This document shows, piece by piece, positions 1 through 8,294 of a stretch of DNA of 37,820 nt. The stretch lies in NCBI GenBank assembly GCA_030530285.1, contig JAUMVD010000017.1, forward strand, positions 1 through 37,820, written 5' to 3'. The translations under genes and the position numbers were made by a program. Position 1 is the stretch's first letter, and each line of letters opens with the position of its first letter. The notes beneath the pieces are model-generated. The model did not search any database and was not told the origin of the DNA. It worked only from the letters and a program-made list of their open reading frames with translations. This DNA comes from Bacillota bacterium. GTDB taxonomy: Bacteria > Bacillota > Clostridia > Peptostreptococcales > Anaerovoracaceae.

Positions 1-3
1 AGT

Positions 4-52
4 ATCTCTCATTTTTTATCTATTTCTGTAACATATGTCCTATCACATTACA
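4..52. repeat. Left copy of 49-bp terminal inverted repeat (IS-like end)
   Basis: Bases 4-52 are the exact reverse complement of 37772-37820. Read outward from the unique sequence, both copies start with TGTAATGTGATAGG and run to AAAAATGAGAGAT. Identity stops exactly at 52/53 here and at 37771/37772 on the right. A sharp edge starting TGT is typical of an insertion-sequence end, and the ATG near the outer edge could be the start of an element-borne gene reading outward. Only the edge is inside the window, so the element type is inferred. Confidence 0.75.
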
Positions 53-77
53 CAACGCAGCCGGGCTGTGTTATAAT
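49..77 (+). promoter_or_regulatory. Probable extended -10 promoter of the YfcE-type gene
   Basis: A perfect TATAAT lies at 72-77 with an upstream TG (69-70), making TGtTATAAT. With a 17-nt spacer the -35 is TACACA (49-54, 4 of 6 matches), which straddles the edge of the terminal repeat at 52. The expected start of transcription is at about 84, the A of the start codon. Confidence 0.55.
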
Positions 78-83
78 CGTCCC

Positions 84-632
84 ATGAAAATATTAGCAAT
101 CGGTGATACACACGGCAAACTGAACAAAGTCAGAGATGTCTGGCACAAGCTGAAGGACATCGATCTCATCATCCACACGGGGGATTATTTCCACGACGCC
201 GCCGCGTTGAAAGAGGAATTTCACGTCCCCGTCATCGCGGTGAGAGGCAACTGCGACGGAGGCGGCCGGCAGGATTATGAGCTGGTGGAAACGGACTGCG
301 GCAGGATCCTTCTCACCCACGGTCACAGTTTCGGCGTAGATTATTCTCTCGATAACCTGAAATACTTCGCCATGGAAAACGACTGCATCGCAGCCGTATA
401 CGGCCACACCCACAGGGCTTTTCTCACGGAGGATGACGGCATCTATTTCATCAATCCCGGAAGTCTGAGCCAGCCCCGTGACAACAGCGGCGGGTCCTAC
501 GCCATCATCAGAACGGATGACGACGGCATCCATGCCTCCGTGGTATATTACGACACGGTCTTCGGCGGCAATAAAAAATCCGGAGGATCCGGATTTATAA
601 AAAACATATTAAACTATTCAGACCGCCTGTGA
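84..632 (+). CDS. YfcE/MJ0936-type metallophosphoesterase
   Basis: The 182-aa protein has the full metal-binding set of calcineurin-like phosphoesterases: GDTHG at 7-11, GD at 33-34, GNCD at 55-58, THGHS at 78-82 and GHTH at 107-110, followed by NPGSLSQPR at 124-132. This short form matches the YfcE/YsnB family, soluble metal-dependent phosphodiesterases whose physiological substrate is not settled. The last 20 residues are a Gly/Lys-rich tail beyond the core. There is no Shine-Dalgarno before the ATG, and a TATAAT ends 6 nt upstream, so a leaderless mRNA is likely. The stop is 2 nt from the end of the convergent gene at 635, with no terminator between. Confidence 0.9.
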   Translation: MKILAIGDTHGKLNKVRDVWHKLKDIDLIIHTGDYFHDAAALKEEFHVPVIAVRGNCDGGGRQDYELVETDCGRILLTHGHSFGVDYSLDNLKYFAMENDCIAAVYGHTHRAFLTEDDGIYFINPGSLSQPRDNSGGSYAIIRTDDDGIHASVVYYDTVFGGNKKSGGSGFIKNILNYSDRL

Positions 633-634
633 TG

Positions 635-835
635 TTACAGAATCAGCGTCTTGACGATGATCGCGATAAACACCAAAATAAACAGAACGTCTTCAATGAG
701 CAGTACGATCTTCAGTATTGCTCTTATTTTTTCTGAGAGCGAGCCTCGCAGCTGGCTTCCCACATTCGTCATGAATCTCAGCAATACGAACAGTACTACC
801 AGACCAAAAACTAATGCTGTAAAAAGAATTGTCAT
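635..835 (-). CDS. Small two-helix membrane protein of unknown function
   Basis: A 66-aa, very hydrophobic protein that I do not recognise. Residues 1-20 and about 43-65 are each long enough to cross a membrane, separated by a polar, basic loop (RFMTNVGSQLRGSLSEKIR). An AAAGG and an AGGAT lie just before the ATG. It starts 63 nt after the stop of the dehydratase fusion gene on the same strand, so it may be co-transcribed. It ends 2 nt from the convergent phosphoesterase gene. The opposite-strand reading frame over this stretch is less credible because it lacks a ribosome site and protein-like character. Confidence 0.55.
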   Translation of the reverse strand: MTILFTALVFGLVVLFVLLRFMTNVGSQLRGSLSEKIRAILKIVLLIEDVLFILVFIAIIVKTLIL

Positions 836-898
836 ATCCTAAACCTTTCAGTACTTTCTTATCTCACTAGAACATATTACCAAAAAATCTCTCTTCAT

Positions 899-2587
899 TC
901 AAGATGAAATACTGGTATCCGCGTTCAAATACACCGACGCAGCGGTGGCAATGAGCTTTCCGGTGGTTTTGCTGCAGGCTTCTGCGGTCAATTGGGTGAG
1001 TCTGCGCCCGGTGGATGTGGCCTTGGCCGTTACCACCAGCGTATCTCCCACGGAAGCAGGTCTGACGTATTTCACGTCCAGACTGATGGTCGGCGCGAAA
1101 TTCTCTCTGGCATAGAATCTCGCCAGAGCTGCGATGGTCAGATCAAAGGCTGAGCAGATGATCCCGCCATGGAGCTTGCCCACTCTGTTGGCCTGCCAGG
1201 CCTGAACCGGAAATTCGAAGGTCAGGGTTTTGTCCGCATAGGAGCCGTAGCCGTCGCTGGCCTTCATCAGACCGTTCAGGGTGTCCTTCTGGAGGACGTT
1301 ATTCTCGTACATGGTCTTTTGGATATGCGCGTCCAGCGCCCGCTGGCCTGTCAGGCCTTTGCCGTAGTACGCTTTCTTCTCTTCCTCCGGCACCATGTTG
1401 CCGCCGGTCGCCCATATGATGTGGATGTCGTTCTCGCCGCCGTGAACATACCTGAGTCCCTCAAAGGCCGCGCAGGCCGAAGGCTCTACGAAGATATCCT
1501 CGGTATCCTTCAGCAGGCTCAGATACGGATACAGCTTGGAATCGTCCACGGTAAAACAGCCGTCAAGACGCGTCGTCATGGCTTCAGAAACCAGCTTGGA
1601 CGGTCTTCCCACCGCCAGACCGTCGGCTTCCGTCCTGCCGTCGATGCCGATGTCGCCTACGGCGATTTTGTTATGCAGTCCCGTGAACAGTCCCAGGGTC
1701 ATGCAAGGCGCGTGTGTCGGCTCGGCGAAGTAGCATCTGGCGTTATCGCCGAAGTACTCTCTGATTCCGTAGGTGACGCCTCCCGGCGCTCCCCCTACTC
1801 CGCATGGGATGTAAACGTAGAGCTTATGATTTTCATCGATGATGATGCCCTGCTGATCCAGATAGGCCTTGAGCCTTTTGCCCGCTACCGAGTAGCCGGC
1901 AAACAGATCCAGGGAATTCTCATCGTCCACAAAGTGACACATCGGGTCCGCTTCCGCCTCCCGCCTTCCCTGGGCTACGGCCGCTTCATAATCATCCGGA
2001 TATTCCACTACGGTGACGCCTTTGGATCGGAGCATGTCCTTCTTCCACTGGCGGGCGTCCGCCGACATGTGCACGGTGACCTGAAATCCGATGGTGGCGC
2101 TGATGATGCCGATGCTGAGCCCCAGATTGCCCGTGGATCCTACCGCCACTTTATACTGCGAGAAAAACTCCCGGAATCTGTCGTCCGCCAGAACGGAGTA
2201 ATCGTCCTCCCAGGTGAGCATCCCCGCATCCACCGCCAGGGTCTCCGCCAGCTTCAGCACTTCGTAGATCCCGCCTCTGGCCTTCACCGATCCGGATATC
2301 GGAAGGTGGCTGTCCATCTTCAGAAACAGTCTGCCGGCAGAATCCAGGCCTTTGGCCGCCAGAGCCTTTTGCATTTCGGGGATTTCTCTTAGCGGGGATT
2401 CGATGATGCCGTCTCCCGTCTCCGGAAATACCCTCCTGATGAATGGCGCGAATCTGGCCAGTCTGGCCTCCGCGTCGTCAATATCTACGATCTGATCGCC
2501 TGCTCCGCCAACTGCGGGATTTTCCCAGAATACTTCCTTGCAGGCCGCTATATCTCTTAACTCCATATCGTTTGTTCCTTTCGTCAT
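899..2587 (-). CDS. D-serine dehydratase (DsdA-type) fused to a C-terminal hotdog thioesterase
   Basis: The 562-aa protein joins two domains. Residues about 8-440 are a fold-type II PLP enzyme close to D-serine ammonia-lyase, which converts D-serine to pyruvate and ammonia: [13 protein letters not shown] with PLP lysine K102, GSTGNLG at 150-156, the glycine loop [10 protein letters not shown] at 261-270 and TGGNMVP at 394-400. Residues about 445-555 are a hotdog thioesterase of the PaaI/4HBT type, with KLHGG at 471-475 before the central helix. Stand-alone DsdA is about 440 aa, so this is a true extension, in frame with no sign of a frameshift. Start choice: GGAG lies 7 nt before the ATG at 2587, but Met8 (2566) has AAAGGA 9 nt upstream and gives a more typical N-terminus. 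The thioesterase substrate is unknown. Confidence 0.85.
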   Translation of the reverse strand: MTKGTNDMELRDIAACKEVFWENPAVGGAGDQIVDIDDAEARLARFAPFIRRVFPETGDGIIESPLREIPEMQKALAAKGLDSAGRLFLKMDSHLPISGSVKARGGIYEVLKLAETLAVDAGMLTWEDDYSVLADDRFREFFSQYKVAVGSTGNLGLSIGIISATIGFQVTVHMSADARQWKKDMLRSKGVTVVEYPDDYEAAVAQGRREAEADPMCHFVDDENSLDLFAGYSVAGKRLKAYLDQQGIIIDENHKLYVYIPCGVGGAPGGVTYGIREYFGDNARCYFAEPTHAPCMTLGLFTGLHNKIAVGDIGIDGRTEADGLAVGRPSKLVSEAMTTRLDGCFTVDDSKLYPYLSLLKDTEDIFVEPSACAAFEGLRYVHGGENDIHIIWATGGNMVPEEEKKAYYGKGLTGQRALDAHIQKTMYENNVLQKDTLNGLMKASDGYGSYADKTLTFEFPVQAWQANRVGKLHGGIICSAFDLTIAALARFYARENFAPTISLDVKYVRPASVGDTLVVTAKATSTGRRLTQLTAEACSKTTGKLIATAASVYLNADTSISS

Positions 2588-2603
2588 ATCAATACTCCAC
2601 TAC

Positions 2604-2632
2604 ATGATACAATACCCCGCCGCAAAACGCAA
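2604..2632 (-). promoter_or_regulatory. Candidate promoter of the dehydratase-thioesterase gene
   Basis: On the minus strand TTGCGT (2632-2627) is followed after 17 nt by TATCAT (2609-2604), 17 nt before the first possible ATG. The matches are moderate. It is divergent from the small gene at 2738, whose own promoter I could not place with confidence (TTGAGA at 2674-2679 is a possible -35). Confidence 0.4.
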
Positions 2633-2737
2633 AAAGAAACCCTCTCCGCGCCGCAGGCCTTTGCTCCTGACAGTTGAGAAAACCCGCCGGATGTGATAAG
2701 GTATAGGTGTAAAAAGACAAAGGACTGGGGGTTCATT

Positions 2738-2908
2738 ATGAATCATATCAAAGACTTTTTTTATAACAAGAGCGATGTGATCATCGTTTTGATCATCCTG
2801 ATCGCCGCGGGTCTGCTGATCTATAACAGGATCGGCATCATTATGGATTATCCGCAGCAGGCAGCGGACACCACCAAGGCGCAGGTCGAAGAAAACATAG
2901 ATGAATAA
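2738..2908 (+). CDS. Small single-span membrane protein upstream of fba
   Basis: I chose the ATG at 2738 because GGGGG sits 6 nt upstream; an in-frame ATG at 2693 has no ribosome site. The resulting 56-aa protein has a polar N-terminus (MNHIKDFFYNKSD), one strongly hydrophobic segment at about residues 14-30 and a charged C-terminal tail rich in Gln and Glu. No family is recognised. Its TAA at 2906-2908 overlaps the AAGGAGG of the aldolase gene, so the two are almost certainly on one mRNA and may be translationally linked. Confidence 0.6.
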   Translation: MNHIKDFFYNKSDVIIVLIILIAAGLLIYNRIGIIMDYPQQAADTTKAQVEENIDE

Positions 2909-2920
2909 GGAGGTTACAGA

Positions 2921-3850
2921 ATGGCTTTAGTTACATCAAAGGAAATGTTTGCAAAGGCTCTGAACAGCGATTACGCAGTAGGCGCGTTCAATGTCAACAA
3001 CATGGAGATCATACAGGGAATCGTCGAAGCGGCGCAGCAGGAGAACGCTCCTCTCATCCTTCAGGTTTCCGCCGGCGCGAGAAAGTACGCGAAACCTGCT
3101 TATCTGACGAAACTGGTAGAAGCAGCGATCATCGACACCGGTGTTGACATCTGCCTTCACTTAGATCACGGCGAAGACTTCGATATCTGTAAGAAGTGCG
3201 TTGATGACGGGTTCACTTCCGTCATGATCGACGGATCGAAGCACCCGTTCGAAGAAAACATCAAGATGACCAAGGAAGTTGTAGAATACGCTCACGCTCA
3301 CGGCGTTGTCGTCGAAGCGGAGCTGGGCAAGCTGGCCGGCATCGAAGACGCGGTCAACGTCGCTGCCAGAGACGCCACCTTCACCGTTCCGGAAGAAGCG
3401 GCGGAATTCGTAGCCAAGACAGGCGTTGATTCCCTGGCGGTTGCCATCGGCACCAGCCACGGCGCATATAAATTCAAGGGTGAACCGAAGCTGGATTTCG
3501 AAAGACTCAAGGCGATCCACGCGCTGATTCCTGAAACGCCGCTGGTACTTCACGGCGCTTCCACCGTTCTCCCTGAGTTCGTTGCCAAGTGCAATGAATA
3601 CGGCGGAGACATCCCGGGCGCGCAGGGCGTTCCGGAAGAAATGATCAGAGAAGCCGCCAAGCACGGCGTCTGCAAGGTCAACATCGATACCGACCTGCGT
3701 CTGGCCATGACGGCTGAGGTTCGTAAGTATCTGGCGGAACATCCGGCGGACTTCGACCCTCGTAAATATCTGGGACCTGCCAGAGAAGCCATCCGCGACA
3801 TGGTAGCCCACAAGATCAAGAATGTTCTGGGCGCGTCAAACAAGAGATAA
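2921..3850 (+). CDS. fba: Class II fructose-1,6-bisphosphate aldolase
   Basis: The 309-aa protein cleaves fructose-1,6-bisphosphate to dihydroxyacetone phosphate and glyceraldehyde-3-phosphate in cytosolic glycolysis. It has the zinc-enzyme motifs of the class II family: HLDHG at 80-84 with catalytic D82 and zinc ligand H83, EAELG at 132-136, GTSHG at 177-181 with H180, VLHGAS at 209-214 with H211, and the phosphate-binding NIDTD at 254-258. Length is normal. AAGGAGG lies 7 nt before the ATG, the strongest ribosome site seen here, as expected for a highly expressed gene. A strong terminator follows at 3879-3919. Confidence 0.97.
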   Translation: MALVTSKEMFAKALNSDYAVGAFNVNNMEIIQGIVEAAQQENAPLILQVSAGARKYAKPAYLTKLVEAAIIDTGVDICLHLDHGEDFDICKKCVDDGFTSVMIDGSKHPFEENIKMTKEVVEYAHAHGVVVEAELGKLAGIEDAVNVAARDATFTVPEEAAEFVAKTGVDSLAVAIGTSHGAYKFKGEPKLDFERLKAIHALIPETPLVLHGASTVLPEFVAKCNEYGGDIPGAQGVPEEMIREAAKHGVCKVNIDTDLRLAMTAEVRKYLAEHPADFDPRKYLGPAREAIRDMVAHKIKNVLGASNKR

Positions 3851-3878
3851 ACCGCAATCGAATGAAAAAACGACATGA

Positions 3879-3919
3879 AAAAATGTGTCAATGGGAACCG
3901 TTCTCATTGACACATTTTT
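3879..3919. terminator. Bidirectional rho-independent terminator between fba and pncB
   Basis: Positions 3879-3893 pair perfectly with 3905-3919, and the stem extends inward through a G-U and three more pairs to a CCG loop, giving about 19 pairs. A-rich sequence on the left and T-rich sequence on the right (TTTTTG) let it work for the aldolase gene on the plus strand and for pncB, which ends at 3961, on the minus strand. Confidence 0.92.
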
Positions 3920-3960
3920 GATTGTCTTTATTGTCTTTAGTTTGTCCTGATCCAGCCTGC

Positions 3961-5388
3961 TTATCTGGCCGCTTCGATCATGCTGGCCTTCAGTCTGAAG
4001 AGTTTATCTGACAGGTCTACGTAGTATGTCTGCGGATTTTCGAATCTCTTCATTTCATCCCACATGAGTTCCAGCTGTTCCTTGCAGTATTTCTTGATGT
4101 CGTCGAGAGCCGGCAGCTCGTAAACGCATTCGCCGTTCTTAAAGATCTGCTCTCTCAGGTTCTTCGCGTAGAAGTTGGTGATGGTCTTTCTCTTCCATAC
4201 TGCGTTCGGGTCGAAGATCTCGATTTCCTCTCCTGCCGGTGCCGGTTCTTCATCCAGCGCGATGATGTCGACCAGAGCTCTGTCCGTATCCTTATCGAAG
4301 AGTCTCCAGATGGTCTTGAAACCAGGGTTGGTGATCTTCTCAACGTTTTCGCTGATCTTGATCTTAGGAATCATTTCCCCGTCCTTTTCCAGCGCCGCCA
4401 GCTTATATACGCCGCCGAATACCGGTTCTGACTTGGCGGTGATCAGTCTCTCGCCTACGCCGAAGGAATCGATGCAGGCGCCTTCTTTGAGGACGTCTCG
4501 GATAATGTACTCATCCAGGGAGTTGGAGATGACAATCTTACAGTCCTCCAGGCCCGCTTCATCCAGCATCTTTCTGGCGTTTCTCGTGAGGTACGTGATG
4601 TCGCCGCTGTCGATTCGGATGCCTTTGTTCGGCGGATCCAGTTCCTTGAACACCTTGATGGCTGCCGGTACGCCTGACTTCAGGACATTGTAGGTGTCAA
4701 CCAGAAGCGTAGCGTTGGTAGGATAAATCTTCGTGTATGCCTTAAATGCTTCGTATTCGTTATCAAACATCTGCACCCAGCTGTGGGCCATGGTGCCCAG
4801 CGCAGGGGTGTGGAAGTTCTCATCCGCGATGGTGCAGGCTGTTCCCGCGCATCCTCCGATGTAGGAAGCTCTGGCGCCGTAAATGGCTGCCGTGGTGCTG
4901 TGGGACCTTCTGGTCCCGAATTCCATGATCGGTCTGCCTTCAGCGGCTCTGACGATCCTACTGGCCTTCGTCGCAATCAGGCTCTGGTGGTTGACAAGCA
5001 GGAGGATCATCGTCTCAACGAACTGGGCCTGCATCACCGGTCCTCTGACCGTGATGATCGGCTCATGAGGGAAGATCGGTGTTCCTTCCGGAACCGCCCA
5101 GACATCGCATGAGAATTTGAAGTTCTTAAGGTACTCCAGGAATCTCTCACTGAAGATTTTCTTGCCGCGGAGATACTCTATATCTTCGTCTGTGAATTTC
5201 AAATCACTAAGGTAATGTACGACCTGTTCCAAACCTGCCATGATCGCATAACCGCCGTCATCAGGAATTTTCCTGAAGAACATATCGAAATAAGCGATCT
5301 CATCTTTCATGTCAGCTTCAAAATATCCGTTCGCCATGGTCAGCTCGTAGAAGTCTGTCAACATGGTCAAATTGATTTTTTCTATCAT
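3961..5388 (-). CDS. pncB: Nicotinate phosphoribosyltransferase
   Basis: The 475-aa enzyme makes nicotinate mononucleotide from nicotinate and PRPP, driven by ATP, in NAD salvage. Visible family features are LTDFYELTMANGYF at 10-23, GTRRSHS at 158-164, GTMAHSW at 198-204 with the histidine that is phosphorylated in the catalytic cycle (H202), and the phosphate-binding RIDSGD. AGGAG lies 6 nt before the ATG. It follows uvrA by 65 nt but has its own good promoter overlapping the uvrA stop (see 5453-5481), and its leader carries a small perfect dyad (5403-5415). PRPP would come from prs at 35243-36193. Confidence 0.95.
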   Translation of the reverse strand: MIEKINLTMLTDFYELTMANGYFEADMKDEIAYFDMFFRKIPDDGGYAIMAGLEQVVHYLSDLKFTDEDIEYLRGKKIFSERFLEYLKNFKFSCDVWAVPEGTPIFPHEPIITVRGPVMQAQFVETMILLLVNHQSLIATKASRIVRAAEGRPIMEFGTRRSHSTTAAIYGARASYIGGCAGTACTIADENFHTPALGTMAHSWVQMFDNEYEAFKAYTKIYPTNATLLVDTYNVLKSGVPAAIKVFKELDPPNKGIRIDSGDITYLTRNARKMLDEAGLEDCKIVISNSLDEYIIRDVLKEGACIDSFGVGERLITAKSEPVFGGVYKLAALEKDGEMIPKIKISENVEKITNPGFKTIWRLFDKDTDRALVDIIALDEEPAPAGEEIEIFDPNAVWKRKTITNFYAKNLREQIFKNGECVYELPALDDIKKYCKEQLELMWDEMKRFENPQTYYVDLSDKLFRLKASMIEAAR

Positions 5389-5402
5389 TTCTGATCTCCT
5401 TT

Positions 5403-5415
5403 TCGCGTTTCGCGA
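5403..5415 (-). promoter_or_regulatory. Perfect dyad in the pncB leader
   Basis: TCGCG-TTT-CGCGA is a perfect 5-bp inverted repeat ending about 3 nt before the AGGAG of pncB. In the mRNA it would form a small hairpin next to the ribosome site; in DNA it could be a repressor site downstream of the promoter. No matching regulator is in the window. Confidence 0.4.
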
Positions 5416-5452
5416 TTCATAACACGCGCGCCCGTTTTGAGTGCACCTGGTA

Positions 5453-5481
5453 ATTATAACAATTTCTTAAGAAACTGTCCA
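5453..5481 (-). promoter_or_regulatory. Promoter of pncB inside the 3' end of uvrA
   Basis: On the minus strand TGGACA (5481-5476, 5 of 6) and a perfect TATAAT (5458-5453) are separated by exactly 17 nt. An extended -10 TG precedes the TATAAT, which overlaps the uvrA stop codon. Transcription would start near 5446. This allows pncB to be expressed independently of the SOS-controlled uvrBA. Confidence 0.75.
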
Positions 5482-8294
5482 GTATAGGAGCCTTTGACCG
5501 CCGCCACCTCCTCCGGTGTTCCTTCGGCGATGACCGTCCCGCCGCGGAATCCTCCGTCCGGTCCCAGGTCGATGATATGATCCGCGCACTTGATCACGTC
5601 CAGGTTGTGTTCGATGACGACCACCGTGTTGCCCGCGTCCACCAGCTGGTTCAGCATGCTCAGCAGTTTCTCTACATCTGCGAAGTGCAGACCGGTGGTT
5701 GGCTCATCCAGAATATATAATGTCTTGCCGGTGCTCTTCTTCGAAAGCTCCGTGGCCAGTTTGATTCTCTGGGCTTCTCCTCCTGACAGCTGGGTGCTTG
5801 GCTGCCCCAGCTTGATATATCCCAGACCCACGTCTTCCAGCGTCTGCAGCTGCCGCTTGATGGTCGGGTGGTTCTTAAAGAACTCCAGCGCCTCGCTGAC
5901 GTTCATATCCAGCACGTCGAAGATGCTCTTGCCCTTGTATTTGACTTCCAGTGTTTCCCGGTTATATCTCTTGCCTTTGCAGACTTCGCACGGCACATAC
6001 ACATCCGGCAGGAACAGCATCTCGATCTTCTTGATGCCGTCGCCGTTGCACGCTTCGCATCTGCCGCCCTTGACGTTAAAGCTGAAACGCCCCTTGCCAT
6101 AGCCCCTCAGCTTCGCCTCCGGAAGCTGGGCGAAAAGGTCCCGGATATGGGTGAACACACCGGTATAGGTCGCCGGATTGGATCGCGGCGTCTTGCCGAT
6201 AGGCTGCTGATCGATGGCGATGATCTTATCGATATTCTGCAGTCCGGTGATGGACTTATGCTTGCCCGGTCTGTCCTTTGATTTATACATCTTAGCCGCC
6301 ACGGCCTTATACAGGATCTCGTTGATCAGGCTGCTTTTGCCCGAGCCGGATACGCCGGTGACGCAGATGAATTTGCCCACCGGGAATTTCACGTCGATTT
6401 TTTTGAGGTTGTTTTCCTCGGCACCCTTGATGGTGATGTATTTGCCGCTGCCCTTTCGTCTGGCTGCGGGGATCTCGATTTTTTTCTTGCCGCTCAAATA
6501 CTGGCCCGTGATGGACCGCTCACACGCCTTGATATCTTCTACGGTGCCCTGGGCTACCAGCTCGCCGCCGTTGATGCCCGCGCCTGGTCCGATATCTATG
6601 ATCTGATCGGCAGCGTACATGGTCTCCTCGTCGTGTTCTACCACGATGAGGGTATTGCCGATCTCCGTCAGCTCTCTCAGGGACCGCAGCAGTTTCTCAT
6701 TATCTTTCGGGTGCAGTCCTATGCTTGGCTCATCCAGGATGTACGATACGCCCACCAGGCCCGATCCGATCTGGGTCGCCAGCCTGATTCTCTGGGATTC
6801 TCCTCCCGAAAGGGTGGCCGCCGCCCTGCTGAGGGTCAGGTAGTCCAGTCCCACGTCAGCCAGAAATCGCAGTCTGCCCCGGATTTCCTTGATCACTTCT
6901 TCTGAGATCTTCCTGTGGGTCGGGGAAATCGTCTCCTGCAGCTCATCCAGAAACTCCACCGCTTCCACCACGGACATGTCGCAGAATTCCATGATGTTTT
7001 TGCCGCCTACAGTGACCGCCAGCAGTTCCGGTCTGAGCCTTTTGCCCTGACACGCCGGACAAGGGGCAATGTTCATGTACTGCTCGATTTTGTTTTTGAT
7101 CCATTCCGAGCCGGTTTCCTGATACCGCCTCTCCAGATTCGGGATGATGCCCTCATAGGTATGGCTCCTGTGCTGCACCATGCCCGCTCTGTTGGTATAG
7201 TCGTATACCAGTTTCTCATCTCCCGTGCCGTACAAAAGCACATCCTTGAATTTCTTCGGCAGTTTTTTGAACGGCTGCGTCACATCGGCGCCGTATTTAT
7301 CCGCCAGCGCCCTGATGACCTGCCAGTAGTAACTGGTGAATTCCATAGTGGCAAAGGCATTGCCCAGAGCCTTCTCGATGATGCTCAGGTTCTGATCCGG
7401 TATCAGCAGATCCGGGTCGACGCTCTGGATAAATCCCAGGCCTTTGCATTCCGGGCAGGCGCCCAGCGGGTTATTAAAGGAAAACATTCTCGGTTCCAGC
7501 TCATCGATGCTGACGCCGTGTTCCGGGCATGCCAGGGACGTGCTGAAGGTCTTCTCCGTTTCCACTCCGTCGGGATCCACAAGCTGTATCTGCACCAGTC
7601 CGTTGCCGTTGCTGATGGCCAGTTCACAGGCTTCCGCCAGTCTGCTCTGGACTCCGTCCCGGACCTTGATCCTGTCCACTACGATCTCTATGGTATGTTT
7701 GAAATTCTTTTCGAGTTTGATTTCGTCTTCTTCCAGAAGCTTGATCTCGCCGTCCACTCTGGCTCTGGTAAAGCCTTCACGCTTGATCCTGTCCAGGATC
7801 TTTTCGTGCTGGCCTTTGCGCTGTCTGATGACGGGCGCCATGACGGTGAGTCTCGTCCCTTCCTCTTCCTGCATCAGGATCTCCACGATCTGATCCACGG
7901 ACTGGCTGCTGATTTCGCGGCCGCATATCGGACAGTGCGGGATCCCGATCCTGGCGTACATCAGTCTCAGATAGTCATAGATCTCCGTGACGGTGCCCAC
8001 CGTGGATCTGGGGTTCTGGTTCGTCGTCTTCTGGTCGATGCTGATGGCGGGACTCAGTCCCTCGATGTATTCCACGTTTGGCTTTTCCATCTGTCCCAGA
8101 AACTGTCTGGCGTATGATGACAGACTCTCCATGTATTTCCTCTGTCCCTCGGCATAGATCGTATCAAAAGCCAGAGAGGATTTGCCGGACCCCGAAAGCC
8201 CCGTGAGAACGATAAACTGATCTCTCGGGATGGTCACGTCCAGACTCTTGAGATTGTTTTCCCGCGCCCCTTTGATTACTATTTCTTTCGCCAT
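5454..8294 (-). CDS. uvrA: Excinuclease ABC subunit A
   Basis: The 946-aa UvrA is the damage-sensing ATPase of nucleotide excision repair, which loads UvrB on damaged DNA. It has two ABC modules: first Walker [10 protein letters not shown] at 32-40 with signature LSGGESQR, second Walker [10 protein letters not shown] with signature LSGGEAQR. The zinc-binding pairs CPIC, CPEC/CEAC and CEVC are present. Length is that of the family. The ATG directly follows the uvrB TAA (8297-8295) with no gap, and GAGG sits 6 nt before it within the end of uvrB, so the two are translationally coupled. Confidence 0.98.
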   Translation of the reverse strand: MAKEIVIKGARENNLKSLDVTIPRDQFIVLTGLSGSGKSSLAFDTIYAEGQRKYMESLSSYARQFLGQMEKPNVEYIEGLSPAISIDQKTTNQNPRSTVGTVTEIYDYLRLMYARIGIPHCPICGREISSQSVDQIVEILMQEEEGTRLTVMAPVIRQRKGQHEKILDRIKREGFTRARVDGEIKLLEEDEIKLEKNFKHTIEIVVDRIKVRDGVQSRLAEACELAISNGNGLVQIQLVDPDGVETEKTFSTSLACPEHGVSIDELEPRMFSFNNPLGACPECKGLGFIQSVDPDLLIPDQNLSIIEKALGNAFATMEFTSYYWQVIRALADKYGADVTQPFKKLPKKFKDVLLYGTGDEKLVYDYTNRAGMVQHRSHTYEGIIPNLERRYQETGSEWIKNKIEQYMNIAPCPACQGKRLRPELLAVTVGGKNIMEFCDMSVVEAVEFLDELQETISPTHRKISEEVIKEIRGRLRFLADVGLDYLTLSRAAATLSGGESQRIRLATQIGSGLVGVSYILDEPSIGLHPKDNEKLLRSLRELTEIGNTLIVVEHDEETMYAADQIIDIGPGAGINGGELVAQGTVEDIKACERSITGQYLSGKKKIEIPAARRKGSGKYITIKGAEENNLKKIDVKFPVGKFICVTGVSGSGKSSLINEILYKAVAAKMYKSKDRPGKHKSITGLQNIDKIIAIDQQPIGKTPRSNPATYTGVFTHIRDLFAQLPEAKLRGYGKGRFSFNVKGGRCEACNGDGIKKIEMLFLPDVYVPCEVCKGKRYNRETLEVKYKGKSIFDVLDMNVSEALEFFKNHPTIKRQLQTLEDVGLGYIKLGQPSTQLSGGEAQRIKLATELSKKSTGKTLYILDEPTTGLHFADVEKLLSMLNQLVDAGNTVVVIEHNLDVIKCADHIIDLGPDGGFRGGTVIAEGTPEEVAAVKGSYTGQFLKKLL

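Noticed and set aside
1169-2392. Long open frame on the plus strand opposite the dehydratase fusion
   Set aside because: It mirrors the codon pattern of the real minus-strand gene, has no ribosome site and its protein has no recognisable motifs.
2674-2707. Strong promoter for the small gene and fba at TTGAGA with a downstream TATAGG
   Set aside because: The spacing is 22 nt and the alternative GATAAG gives 15 nt; neither is convincing, so it is not listed as a feature.
6286-6302. A TTAGCCGC inside uvrA as another copy of the 47-nt element
   Set aside because: It lies in coding sequence and no central or second end block is found at the required distance.
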